From Seiridium cupressi (Eukaryota; Ascomycota; Sordariomycetes; Amphisphaeriales; Sporocadaceae): DNA of 64,000 nt. The notes below the pieces were generated by a model that was not told where the DNA came from, did not search any database, and worked only from the letters and a program-made list of their open reading frames with translations. Position 1 is the first letter of the stretch. The number at the start of each line of letters is the position of its first letter. Of this stretch, positions 47,318 to 59,769 are shown in pieces. Where the stretch lies: NCBI GenBank assembly GCA_036674765.1, contig JARVKI010000007.1:372001-436000 (forward strand), given 5' to 3'. Position numbers and translations under genes: made by a program.

Positions 47318-50300
47318 CTACGAGTGACTGGCCAGCTTCTGCAAGGTAACAAGCACACCTGAATACATTATTAGTATCTTGGCGAATATCAACTCGCTGA
47401 AGGAACATATCACTTACCGCTGACACCCTGAGTCAACGTGGCGGTAGCCTCGGTGTTGCGACTACTCAAGCTGACCGTGACGACCTTGTTCACCGACTTC
47501 TCCTGGCCGAGCACGTTGGCCCATTTGAAGACATTTTCGTCTTCGCGACCATCACCAATGACCATTAGGAAGTCGATGGGGCCAGCTTTGTCGGCGTAGG
47601 GTGCATTTTCAATGTGCTCCTTGTAGACGTCTTCGGCCGCTGTGTGCTTCGTCCAATCGATAGACTCAACAACCACCGAGTTCTCGAGTTGCGTCGCGTG
47701 CACTCGCTGGTTGTCACAAGACTCATTGATATGCCCAGTCCAATCGTTGGCTTGACGCTCGGCCATGGCAAAATCCTCAGCATCCTTGTAGTGAAACACG
47801 AGGGAGCAATGCCGTTCCTCGATCTCTGCACCGGGGGTACGCTCAAGGTAGTAATTCAGAATGGACTTAACCGACTCCTTCCAAGTCGCAACAGCAGTGC
47901 GATCGGCCAGCTCTGCCCAAGCATTGCTGCCAACATTTTTGATAAAGCAGCCGTTTTCGGCGATGAGGCCAAGATTCGGCACTAGGCGGAACAGACGGTC
48001 CAGTTCCTGTGGCCGTCTCGCTGACATGATATAGACCATATTGCGTGGATCTTCAACAAGGTCATTAAGCACAGAGAGAGTCCGCTGATTGCTGGTTAGT
48101 AAAAAAACAACGTATAACCTGGCTTGGACTGCGAACTTACCTGAGGGTTCATGGGAATCATCGAGCTCATTGGATTGTTGGGTATCAGGGTGCCTTCAAG
48201 ATCCAGGAAGAAGAGGCGACGCTGGCTTCGGCCGAATGCTGCGTCAAGCTTTTGCAAGTTGAGTCGAGGGATAGAAGTCTGCGCATGGTTGTTCTGTTCG
48301 TCGTAGAAGCGGTCCAGCTGCGTTAAGAACTCGGTGAACCAATGACCGCCCGTGTGGTGCTCAACTGCACTGAATAGTTTGCCCCACCGCGATGCCTTCT
48401 CCTCGTCTGACATCTCCAGAGCTTTCAGAACGGCTTCTGAGCATTGGCGGTAGCTCCAAGGATTGACTGTCAGCTCGTTCCCGCCGAAGAGAGACGAGGT
48501 GCCTGTGAACTCGGATAAGATCAACGAGCCGTGTTTCTTGTCGTCAATCTTCCCATCTTGGCACAGGAGAAACTCGTGTGAGGTCAAGTTCATGCCCTCA
48601 CGCTGGCTCGTAATCATTACCGCGTCGGCAATGGTCAGGAGGGCCAAGTACTGGGAGTACGGGATGTCTTGCTTGAGATAGACCAGAGGCTGATATGCCA
48701 AGTTGGCATATGCTGAATTAACACGGGTCACGATGTCACCGACAGCTGCATCGAGATCGGTCTTCTCACTCGTGGCAAGAGCCACCTGAATGAGGACAAC
48801 CTTGTCTCTCCATTGAGGGTTCTTATTGAGGAACAACTCGTAAGCCAGCAACTTTTGGCGGACACCCCGAACGTGGTCAAGCTTATCACGTGCGACGATG
48901 AGCTTCTTGTCCTTGTAGCGGTCCTTCATGACATCGATCCACTTCTTGACTTCCGCATCTTGGCGATGAATGTTGAGGCTGACGGGATCAATGCCAATGG
49001 CGTGGTTCATGACATTGACAAAACGATCATCCAGCTGAACACCTTGAGGAGTCGCTTCGACGTTCTTCAAAAGTCTGCTGCAGGTCTGCAGGAAGTGCCG
49101 GGTGTATTCGGGAATCTGGAATCCGATCAGGTTGGCGCCAAGCATACCTTCCAACAGCTCCTTGCGCACGGCGAGGCATCTAAAAACCTCGGATGACGGG
49201 AAGGCAACATGAAGGAATAGACCGATCTTGGCGTCCGGGAGCTTCTGTCGAACCATACCTGGAACCAGCAACAGATGGTAGTCGTGTACCCAGATTGTGT
49301 CACCGCGCTTCCAGTTCTTAACAATCTTGTCGGCGAAGGCCTGATTCACGTTTACGTAGAACTTCCACGAATGGTCCTCGTAGGCCTTGCTTTTGGGGTT
49401 GTCGGGAATCTGGTAGTGGAATACAGGCCACAGAATCTGCTTGCAGAAGTGCGAGTAGTGACCATCAAAATCCCTATCCGAGGGGAATACCGTCAACATG
49501 TTGTACTCGGTCGAGAGTCTGTCGTGAATATCATCCCTCTGTTGAGTTGCCTCCAGGGCGTCCACGGGCATACCAAGTGTGCCTACCCAGATGTATTCTG
49601 TGTCGTATCCATCACGGCAGGCAGCGTCGGCAGCATTTCGCAGGCCCCCGTTCCCTTGATCCGAGGTCACAATGCGCCAGTTGGCGTTGGCAAAGACCCT
49701 ATCATGGCTGTCGCTTCTTTGTGTGCGCGGTTGGACCACACCCTGGCGACCTAACTCCTTGGCCTTTTGCAATGTTCGCGAGTGCTCAAGTAACGATGCG
49801 GGAGGGGGGGAACTAGCCCGAGACTTGGGTTGGTTGCTACGAGCTCCCCAGAGAGGGGACTGTTTGTCAGTCGGGCCAAAGTCGACACTGCCTTCCTCAT
49901 CTGAGACGTGGATTCGAACACCATCCTCGTTCGAAAACAGCCCATCGTCTGAAACTACAGCTTCGTCATCTGTTGGCGTTCGCGGTGGAGTGTTGGCTGG
50001 GTGGGGTGCGAAAAGACTAGGACGAGTGTCGAGAGGTGGCCTAGTATTGGTTTTCACGTTGAGCTTGACGTTCTTAGCCGTTGGTTGTCGAGCAAGTCTC
50101 CCTCCTTTTGATGCCTTCGTCGGCGCATCAGGGAGCTTAAAGTAGACGGTTTTGGGAAGAAACCTTTACACACGTTGTGTTAGTCGAAAGTCCATACACC
50201 ACAGTCAAGTGACAGTAAAGAGTGCTGGGCCGGCCCCCCATCGCTAGAGCTTGTCTGGCAATTGCAGAAACCCCTGGGAGAGTGATTCTTTTTTTACTTA

Positions 50301-50324
50301 CAGGGAGGCGATGAAAATCGTCAT
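47318..50324 (-). CDS. Trehalose synthase complex regulatory subunit (Tps3/Tsl1-like)
   Basis: A 917-residue protein in four exons: 50324-50302 (only 23 nt), 50163-48141, 48084-47418 and 47358-47318; introns are 138, 56 and 59 nt and the total of 2754 nt is in frame. The tiny first exon gives the usual start MTIFIASLFLPKTVYF. A disordered Ser/Pro-rich region precedes a glycosyltransferase-20 domain (WVGTLGMPVDAL, TIWVHDYHLLLVPGMVRQ, SQREGMNLTSHEFLLCQD). The C-terminal phosphatase-like HAD domain is degenerate: FLDLEGTL in place of DxDGT (D662, E664), YIMSARRP in place of the SGRD motif, and GDGREDENVF in place of GDDxTDEDMF. It is therefore probably a non-catalytic subunit that stabilises the Tps1-Tps2 complex making trehalose for stress tolerance, not the Tps2 phosphatase itself. 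Confidence 0.9.
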
Positions 50325-52299
50325 GGTGGGCGATTCCAACAAGGAGAACTTGCAGTCACTCCTGCTGACGGGGGAGGCAGTACGAAACCAAAGGTCGAGG
50401 TATGCTAGCGTCTTCGGTTGCCTTTCCTGGCAGGGACTGAATAGCTTGATAGGCGAAGATGGTCCGCTTCAGTGGATCGGGTTGGCAGGTGATTGACAAG
50501 TAGTGTTGTCGCTGCGAATAGGGATCTCTCGAAATCCGCCGTCTTTTTCGTGTTAGGTACGCAGATGTAATAAGAAATAAAACGGAATGAGGCTGGTGCC
50601 ACTATTTGTGATGGTGGACTGCAGAAGAAGAGATGTGGTTAGCTCTTTCTCGCAGTTTGAACTTTCGGTTAGGATGTCGTCAAAATGATCGAAAGAAAAA
50701 AATCTCCGTTTAAAAAAGACCCGAAGTAGGCCAAAGGATAGACTTAAAGGTCCACATTTGGGCATAGAATTTTGGGGGGTTGTCAAAGCCAGCTCCCGAG
50801 CAATCCAATGACAGTTCAGTTCCACAGGTTCCAGGGAAGAGAAGAAACTAGAGCACCGAAAGGAAGTCATCCAGGAACATCCGTGACGTAAGGGTAGGAG
50901 CAGCGATTGCGACGTGTGCGTCTGGGGGCGCCCTGCGATTTGCAGGCGTCTGATTGCTCGACGTACCTAGCAAAGCTTAGAGGAAGCCAGGCATGGCCAG
51001 CCCTGTCCCATGTATGTAGGTACGCTGCACAAAGAAAGGCCCCCAAAAGGCCCTAAATTTGGCGCTAGAGGGAATGGCAGATCAGAGGTGGCCAGCCACA
51101 CCAACGCTGTCGAGGCCGGGGCTTGGGCTAGAGCTGCGTAGGTGGTAGAGCTGAAACGAGCTTCAGGGAATTTGGAGAACCAGTGACGACGTTTTGGTTT
51201 CTGCTTTCTGCTTTCTGAGCGACTTGCCCGTCTGAGCCAGGCTCGCTGCCACGGACCACCTTTTATATCAACCCACGCTGGCATAGGAATTCGACAATGC
51301 CGAATCTTCTACCGATTTCTGTGCTTTTGGGAACGCTTCCGAAGTTGAAGGAGTGGGCCAACGGGGGAGACGGGAACCTCCAAATCGTAGTCACTATCAC
51401 AACTTGTATATAGATCGGGGTTCGCGTTGAGGTAATGAATATGCATGGAAAGTGACAGACTGTCCATCAAGCTCCAGCGACAATGCGGCATAGGAGGTTT
51501 TGGTCCGGCAAAATGCATCAAGGCGATAACAATGCAATGACTACATGCATACGTATAGCCGCCATTGCATCCAGAACCCAGCAATAAAAGAAGGGAAAGC
51601 CCAACTTACAGAGACCTGCAAGGTATCAGAGGAAATGACGAAACCGGCGAGCTTTCGGGGTCGGTGTCGTTTGGGCAAAATAAGATGTAGAAAGGCTTGT
51701 CCTTATGGATGGATGGCAGGCGAAGCAGTGGCACCTGTCTGAGAATAAGATTTAGTGATTCCTTTTGGCTCCCACGCTTGTCATCGATCCAACAGCGGAG
51801 AGAGGATGTGGGAGACTCGAGATACAAGTACCTATTTCTGCCACAAAGAAGAAAGATGCTGGAGACAGTCCGGGCACAAGCTACATAGTGCAAGCGCTGA
51901 GCCGGATGGACAGGGGCTGACACTCGCTGGCTACCAGCAGCGTCGCATCGTGCGCCAGCTCCATCCAAGGCGTGGTTGTCAAGGTTCCGAGCAGGGATGC
52001 AACGGCAACTTCGCTCTTGCGGGCCAACCAAGCGGCGACCCCAGGCAATTTTCGCCGTCACATTCCCAGCACGTTGGCACGCTGGCACCGTTGGCTGCAC
52101 CTCATGAACTAATTACTACAATGTACACAAGGGTGTCAGGGCAGAGCTGGGAAACTAACAGGTTTGCAAAACCTCAACAAGTTCTTTGTCGAAAGTATCC
52201 GCGAGCCGTCAAGCCGAGCCTAGCCACGCCTGATCGCCTGTCATCCGCATTGAACAGGATTGTACTATGTTACCATGGTACTATTTCCATTAGGCACAG

Positions 52300-52300
<1 letters not shown>

Positions 52301-52360
<60 letters not shown>
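52301..52360 (+). repeat. Compound (CA)14(GA)16 microsatellite
   Basis: An uninterrupted CA run at 52301-52328 passes directly into a GA run at 52329-52360. It creates artificial Ser/Leu and Cys/Val reading frames on the minus strand that are not genes. Confidence 0.97.
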
Positions 52361-52363
<3 letters not shown>

Positions 52364-52378
52364 GACCCAGTCGAGGAG

Positions 52379-52417
52379 ATGTAGCCATGTAGCCATCTGC
52401 CATGTAGCCATGTAGCT
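52379..52417 (+). repeat. ATGTAGCC short repeat next to the microsatellite
   Basis: Three copies of ATGTAGCC (52379-52386, 52387-52394, 52402-52409) and one ending in T (52410-52417), with a 7-base spacer between the second and third. It probably arose by slippage. Confidence 0.9.
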
Positions 52418-54776
52418 AGCTCTCCTGCTGTGTCTCCAAGTGGTGTCGTTCGCACGTTCCAAACGTCTAACACGTGTGTTCCGAATGGCCCCCAGTCAAG
52501 CCAAATCTAGGGGCCTCCAGTTCGGCTGTTCGCGGGAGTTAGATCCCGCAAAACTCTATTTTCCGTCGTCTTCCTGGCATGGAGCACTGATTCCTCACCA
52601 AGACGTGCCAATGAGCAGCACGTTGACTTTTATTTATCGCGAAAAGCCGGCTAGCCATCTTACTAAATTATGTCCAACATCTTGTACGTTCGCTATTACG
52701 AGCTGGGAATTTGGCATTGGTCGGAAGACCTTGTCTTAAAGTTTTCGAGGTAGGTTCTCTCATTCATCCTGGCCCATTCCGAAAGCCGATGGTTGGAGAC
52801 AGGCCTCAAAGCTGCATACCCTAACAAATCGGCGCACCTAGAGCTCTGCTACGCCATTTCCCCCCATCCTGTATCTGCTATGAGATGGCGTCACGGCGTT
52901 GTCATCCACACCATATCAACGACATAGTACACGTACTCTAGTTACCACTCCGGTCAATCCTGGACGAACAACGCACATGCTTCTAATACCGCAAGTGACT
53001 AATCAAACATTTGAGCATCAATCAACAGCTTCCAACCAATACCGGTACCAGTTTGTTGGCTGCCGACCATTATGCAAGACAGCTTCCATGCGGGGGAGGG
53101 GTAGCTCCGTGCTAGTTACATGGTCTGAAGAAAAGTAACTTGTAGCTCGAGGTTGTATTCCGAATTGTCTCGGTTTAGCCCGTCTGCCACCTACCCCAAA
53201 CCGCTACAGATACCCGAGACTTTTGCGCTATTCAACTCCATGGCCAACTCCAGATCAGAATACCATCTCCCAGAAGGTACATCTTTGTCTGCCCAACTGG
53301 TTGCACTGCATCGCTCTGGAGAGCGGAGATCACGGACCATAGTATCCATACGCAATTGTGCAAAACCCTAATTGGAGTGCCGACAGACGGCAAGTGTCTC
53401 GTTGAATCCACCAGTCATCGGTTCTACATCTACCTCGTGCTTTGTTAGCACGACCAGGCAGCCAGGCAAAGCCAGGGCTTCCAGTCGGGCATTTCTTCCC
53501 TGCGTCGGCGTTGCAAAAGAAATCCCGCATCTGTTACATTGGCCTGCGACTGCCCCAGCCATAGACCATCTGTTTCGATACCGGCTGGAACTCCGAGGGT
53601 TCCCGAAAGCAGAGCAAACCTCCAGGAGGCACTGGACGACAGCTCCGCTTGGAAATTGTTGCTCTCTCTTCTGCTCATCGACGAATGTTGTTGAACGTCG
53701 AGATTCAATGAGTACCTAGGTGTCATGAGTCTAGTGACGTAGGTGTTTCGCATTGACAGAATCCCTTGAGCCTAAATCCTCTGGGAATCCGTACCACCCA
53801 TAGCAAAGTTTCTGGACAGAACTTCGCCTCACTCGGAGCGAGCACAATAACATCATATAAGCTGACTTGAAGTTCACCGGCCACGTCTCCGAATGAAAAT
53901 AGCAGCTGGAATTGTCAACAGGAACGGGCCGTTTCATAGCCCCACAAGGCTTTGTTCAGTGGATCCTGCAATGCTCCTAGCTGGAGTGCATATGGCGCAT
54001 AATCATCCTCCGTTGGTCTCCTGACCCTCTACAGGCAAACCCGACAAATATGGTAACCCAGGAAAAGATGGTAATACATGTTTACCATTTGCGGCTATGC
54101 CGTAGACCAGCCTCGAATGCCTTGCTTCTCCAATCCTAGCCGCTGCTTGCAGTCCCGAACTGCATACATATGCATGCAAACCTGATGCATCATTTTCTCC
54201 CCGTTCGCGCGGTGCTAATCTGATTACGCAGCTGGATCTAACATGTGGTGCCACGATGACCAACTGTGTGACTCGAGAGAAGTACCCATCGGTGGTCATT
54301 AGACAGTTTTTGTGCCCTCTATTTCTGGCAGCAACTGCCCTTAGATAGTTATGCGCTTCTCGTCGTGTCGCTGTGACCGTACCATCGTGGACTGTGAAAC
54401 CTTCGTATTACCCTATCTGGCTCGTTCACTTGCGCCAGGTTTCAACTCTATGCTCCAAAGGTTGTCCTGGTTGGGGCGCCACCCCACGTCACGTCAAGTG
54501 TCGTGCATCCATCAACTCGTAATATGATAAGCGAGAGGTGCGACTTTCCGACTACCTCCTAGCGAAACAAAGCTCGCTGATATCAAGGACATCTCTCGTA
54601 GGTTGTCGGTCCTAGTTCCCATTAACTCACACTTTGGTGGGTTACTTTGGGCGCCAACGAGCCGGCCACACTACATTTGTGACAACACCGAGGCTTAGGC
54701 ACTTTGCCAGAAGTCTGGCCTTCGAAGGCTGGGCATGTTCCTTCTGTGTACCCCACGAATGCACTTCTGGACACCA

Positions 54777-54793
54777 GGGGGGGGGGGGGGGGG
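54777..54793 (+). repeat. 17-G homopolymer run
   Basis: Seventeen consecutive G between ACCA and ATCC. The true length may differ, since such runs are often misread. Confidence 0.9.
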
Positions 54794-55796
54794 ATCCTTA
54801 TCTACTCAGAATAGTTTACCCGTATCCAAACATGCTACATTGCTCTCAGCGGCCTCAATCTTGGAGCTGGTCATGTAGTAGACTAGCAGGCCTTGAACTC
54901 CGGCTTCCTTAGTAGGTGGGCATGGGACAGTCGTCATTGGCAGGGCAGCTACCGATTCCGACATATGAAAGTAAGTGGCTAGATGGGCGAGACTTCCTGG
55001 ACTCTATTCGACGTTGAACCGGCATCTGTCACGAAATAGCTCGTTTCGAACTATCGAATGTATGCAGGTGAGGCCAAAGCACATCTACCTATCAATACTA
55101 CGCGTGGGGTAAGCTCGATAGGCTTTGATACCTAAGGTTTAAATTAACCGCCTACCCTCCATTCCGGTCTAGGCGTGGTTGGTGTTGAGGGAAATTTATC
55201 CTTACATATACGATTACGCGTCCGTTGCACCTACAAGTAGGGGGAAAAACCCCCCCAACACCAAAGTGGTGTAGTGCTCCATGCCTTTTAGAATACCCCA
55301 TTAGGAGCTGTGAATGAAGACCAACTCGAGCTGTGCCCATATCTCAGACGGATGGTGTTGCTGTTTGGAAGGAGGTTCACTTTCTCTACTGATCCGTCGG
55401 GCGTCCTTAGACCTCGTCAGCCATGTTATTGCGCAGTCATAGATGGCTGCATTTGCCCAGTCAGACAAGCCTCTGTGTCAAGTGGTGCTTCATTCCTAGA
55501 AACTTGATCAAATTAGATACCAATTCGAGTCGATGGGCTTTGCGCGTGCTGGCCATGGAAGTTCAGAGACAATGGGAATATTGACCTTAATGCAAGACAA
55601 GATTGGACAATCTCTCGGCGACATGAAAGTGCACGAGGTGAAAGTGCGAAATTTTATTTCATTTCAGCTCGAAGGGAGTTTTTGTCAGCCAGAAGCAATA
55701 TATACATGAGGGGACGAGAATGAGACCCATGAGTAGCAGACTTCCCAGCGACACATCGTGGCTTAATGAGGATGTCTCCATCAAAAGGGCATTAGA

Positions 55797-58700
55797 TCAT
55801 TCAGTATCCTCGTCGAAACCCTCAGTCATGGTGCTCATTCCGAACTCACTACCATCCACGTCCGCCGCTCCCGCGACGTGGCCACGTTCAATTGTGTCCA
55901 TTCTCAGGGCGAACTCATTCTGTAGTTTCTTGAGATAGCTGCCCAGTGCAGCATCGTCCATGTCGCCGCCCTCCATCTGCTTGAATGTCTCGTACAAGTT
56001 CAAAATGAGCTGCCTTCGATGTTTCAGCCTCTGGTGCCGAGAATTCTGCTTGTTCTGCTCCGTCTGGCGCTGTAGTGCAGTAGACACTGCTTCCGCAACA
56101 TGTATGAAAGCATCTGGAAACCCAACAACTCTCGCAAGGCTGATACCATAGTTCTCCTCCTTGACAAGACCTGAGCTAATCTTGTAGAGCATTGTCATCT
56201 TTGGTGCCTCTCCATCTTCGCCATGCGAGATGTCTGTGTCAAGGCGTAAGTTGAGCACGCCAGGCCGGCTGCCGAGGACTTTGGCTTGCGAGGTAGTTAG
56301 CCGCCGTCATATCCCAATGTGGTACGAGACTGTTCCATTCTTCATACTCACCCAACTTCTGGAAGTGCGTCGCAAACCAAGCCAAACAATTGCTTTGTAT
56401 CAAAGCTTCAGATATTGCTAGGGCAATGGCAAGCCCGTCTCTGGTACTCGTTCCACGTCCCAACTCATCGACAATCACCAAACTTTTGCCGTTGACGTTT
56501 CTCAAAATGAACGCCATCTCTCTCATCTCAATCGAAAAAGTCGACAAGTTCGCCTCAATGCTGTCGTCTGTCGACATGCGCACAAACAGTTGGTGAATGA
56601 CCGGGAAGTGAGCGTATTCAGCCGGCACAAAACAGCCGATCTGTGCCATAATCTGCAACAACGAAATCATTCGGATGTAAGTGCTCTTGCCGCTCATGTT
56701 ACAGCCAGTGATGACTTGAAACCGGTGTTCTTCGCTAGCATAGACATCGTTAGGGACGAATCTGCCTTGCATCATCTATTGCAATCGATAATCAGTCTGG
56801 TGACTCTAAAAGGGAGAGAAAGAGAGAGGAGAAGGGGTGAAGGGATGTGAAGACCGTCGTTACAATTTCATGAATAGGATGCCGAGCAGCTTTGAGTGCC
56901 AATGCGTCACCGAACTCGGGTCTAATATAGTCCCTCGACGTGATTGACTGACCGAATGCGGCGAGCATGTCGAGAAGGGCGATCCCTTCGCAGACACGAA
57001 ACAGGCCAGCAACTTGTCTACGAATAGCGTCAAGCAATTCATGTATGACTTTGTCGCTCAGCATGACTGTTTCATTGTGAGAGTCTGTGATGCGATTGTT
57101 CAGCTGAACAAGACCTAGTGTTTGACACTCCAAGTAGCCGTTTCTTTTGACTTGATTGATGATAATATCAGGCAAATTTCTGCCCTCGATGTCGCAATCG
57201 TTGATTCGCATATAGTACTTTCTATTATCGTCATACCTTACGTCGAAAGCCATCTCCAGGTCGCCTGTTCAAGAAGATTAGCATCGCATATACACAAGCC
57301 GAGAGAGAGAGAGAGAGAGAGAGAGAGTACTATTGAGTTTGTTTATATGATCATGAACATCATCCACGCCCTCTTTATACGTTTGCCTAGCAACGTCAAG
57401 CATTCCATGTACTCCGGTCTATGTGGTGAGCGATTGTCAGCCCAATACCCGTCCAGGTCCTACAGCGTGAGGGCTCACCCTGACAGCATATGTTCTTTGG
57501 TGCCGGAGATCGATTGGTGATTGGACATACGACACATCCTCATTGATGACATTGGAGATCAGATTACCTATAGGCTCAATGACCTCAGGCCTGCAGACCT
57601 TGCGAATCCTCTGCAGCAAATCTGAGCGTGCAGAGCCGAGCGCGTCGTGCAAGGGCGAGATGGCTGCGACAAATGACTTGATCATCAGGACATGATTGAT
57701 TGCTAACTCTGAGTCATATATTGATGTCTTCTGGGGTATAATGACGAGCTGAATGCAGTTAGAGAAGGGCGTTTTCATAGTGAATAAATATGCTCCCTGC
57801 CTTTGTCAACAATTTTTCTACATCGGAAAAATCTTTGAGAGCTGCGTAGGCTTTTAGCATGGCTCATAGTTGAAGATTGTGGAATGTGCTTACCGGTTCG
57901 AATCTCGTAGAACATGTCCTCCTTTATGGCAAGCTCATCTAGTGCATCAAATCGAGGGCTGAGAGTATGTTCAACTTGCGTCGAAGGCTGAAGGATGTTG
58001 CTGCGGAGCATTCTGGTTCCCATGGGGGTCAAAGTCTCGTTCAATATGCCAAAGAGGCAGTGTCTGGACTTCGTTTCTTGGATGTTTTGGATCAGCTCCA
58101 GTGTATGGATGGTTGATATATCTATCAACGTGGTATTTTCTGATGGCTGGTATCTGATACGTAGTGAATGGGACATAACAGTTAGGTGGTAGACCAGCTC
58201 CATATATTTGATGACCTAGTCTTGTAAGCTGATAATCTAGCGCATAGCCAAGAACTAGAACACGTACCGCAGCAAACGAACAAGTCGTGTAGAAGTTCCC
58301 TTGTATTGCGACTTTGATGGATTCAAGATCTTCGCGAAACGCCAAAGTGTGTATGAGTTCGAGACCAGCGGTTTCAGACCAGTACTTACGATCCAGGGGC
58401 TCGATATTTGTTCCCCGAAATTCCTCTTCAATGACTGAAAGGAGGTTTGACTTGGGGTTTGGTGGAAAAGTTGTATTCACCATCAATATGGTGATGGGGT
58501 CGTACACTTGAATTTTGTGTAGTGTTTTGACATAGAATTGAGAATCGCAAATCTGACAGAGAATTGCCTCATTGGTAGTTATGTTGACAAAGGCGAGTCC
58601 AACAGAAGGAGATACTCCACGAGCTTCACTTACAGCGCAAATAACCTGGTGCCCATCCGAGCCCCATATGGACGACGTCGCTCGAGACTTTCGTCCAGAG

Positions 58701-59014
58701 GCAGTGCTGGCAATTCCACGTTGTCCGGATGGATATGATGAACTTGTCACAGACTGGGATCCAAGTGACTGGCGAGCATGCTGGCTAACAGAAGACTGCA
58801 GCCGACTACGAGATGCTCCGGGGTAAGGAGTGCCAAATGAAGTACGAGTCGTCGTGGCCGATGCTAATGAGGTAGGCAACCTATCAAGACCAGCAGAACA
58901 TGATGTACCGGGCCGCTGTGCGGGAAGAGGTGGCGGTGGCATCAACGAGCGGCCATGGTTCTGAGCCGTTGAGGATCGCGCTTGGGGATGGATTGGTGGG
59001 TTAGAGGCAGACAT
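55797..59014 (-). CDS. MSH4: Meiotic MutS homologue MSH4
   Basis: A 926-residue MutS homologue that works with MSH5 to stabilise meiotic crossover intermediates and does not repair mismatches. Eight exons: 59014-58268, 58215-57894, 57841-57801, 57748-57479, 57418-57331, 57264-56864, 56775-56352 and 56284-55797; the sum of 2781 nt is in frame. The start at 59014 (MSASNPPIHPQ) precedes a Ser/Pro-rich N-terminus. The connector domain (VICAVSEARGVSPSVGLAFVN) comes next; the N-terminal mismatch-reading domain of repair MutS proteins is absent, as expected. The ATPase has Walker A GCNMSGKST, Walker [18 protein letters not shown] and WFATHFQKL. Intron 3 appears to use GC-AG, and intron 5 starts at the edge of a CT microsatellite. 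Exon 3 could start 9 nt earlier in the same frame. It is divergent from the Rsa4-like gene. Confidence 0.92.
57301..57327 (+). repeat. (GA)13 microsatellite in MSH4 intron 5
   Basis: A GA run on the plus strand (CT in the MSH4 sense) that begins three bases inside the predicted intron donor, so the donor reads GTACTCTC and onward. Confidence 0.92.
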
Positions 59015-59769
59015 CTTAACGACCCTGGAATGTGCTAATGCCGACGGATACAGATCAATTAATCGGTGCACAAGTCATAGAGCTGAGAAAGGAAAAAGGC
59101 CGATAGACGGTCCTACGTTCCTGACGAAAACCAGGTGATCGTCTCTCCGTTTGGTGTAGAGATCGTCGAATTGCTTGGTAAAGGACTTGAATGGTTTGGA
59201 GAGGGAAACATATGGGCCTCGCCGTCCATTGGTCATGCCATGGCGTTTTATTGACACTCCGTCAAACATATACGACGTGGGCGTGTAGGCAATTGCATGT
59301 AGCGATGCAGGTAGACACTCAATGCTCTACTGGTAGTCTCTAGAAACCATGTTGTATGTCCAGGCGCCCGCGTAGACCAGGCAGACCAGATACAGGTGTA
59401 TTCTTAGTGGACCCTGGCAGACGTGGTGGAGACGATGCAGCTTCGGACGGGAGGATTTTGGCGGGGCACCGACAATGCATTTTGGCAGTTTTCCAGCAGG
59501 GGCCTGGGGCACGGGCGAAGTACCCTAGCACAGCTTGGCCTACATTGTAGCCAGTGTACAGTAGAGAGGCGGCAGATAAGCTAAGATAAGACCCAGGCCC
59601 GCCTAAATTTTTTGGAATCTGAGAGCAGGAACGACTGCCCCGCTGCTGTGGTAAAATACCACCCGGAGGGAGGGCAAGAGACACAAGAGACACAAGCCAG
59701 GGACGTCAATCCCAGAACTTCGTCGTTACAAATCGTCGGCGCTTCACAAGAGTTACTTACAACCCTACG
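59015..59769. promoter_or_regulatory. Divergent promoter region between MSH4 and the Rsa4-like gene
   Basis: The 755 bases between two divergent ATGs must hold both promoters. I see no clear TATA box on either side, which suits two weakly or constitutively expressed genes. Frames inside it show no coding signal. Confidence 0.6.

Larger units (their letters stand above)
50325..55796. other. 5.5-kb gene-poor gap with simple repeats
   Basis: No reading frame here has a domain, a signal peptide with a conserved body, or convincing splice continuity. It holds a CA/GA microsatellite, a short ATGTAGCC repeat, a 17-G run, and two small adjacent hairpins near 55240-55273. The end next to 50325 must contain the trehalose gene's promoter. 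Confidence 0.5.

Noticed and set aside
49275..50145. Several 89-159-codon plus-strand frames opposite the trehalose gene
   Set aside because: Shadows of the conserved minus-strand GT20 coding sequence.
52265..52473. Minus-strand frames with Ser-Leu and Cys-Val repeats
   Set aside because: Translation of the CA/GA microsatellite, not a gene.
54777..54793. 17-G run as a G-quadruplex regulator
   Set aside because: A single homopolymer without separated G-tracts near a gene; more likely a simple repeat or a sequencing-sensitive run.
57890..57912. GGTTCGAATC-like tRNA B box
   Set aside because: It lies at the MSH4 exon 2 / intron 2 boundary, and no acceptor or anticodon stem can be drawn around it.
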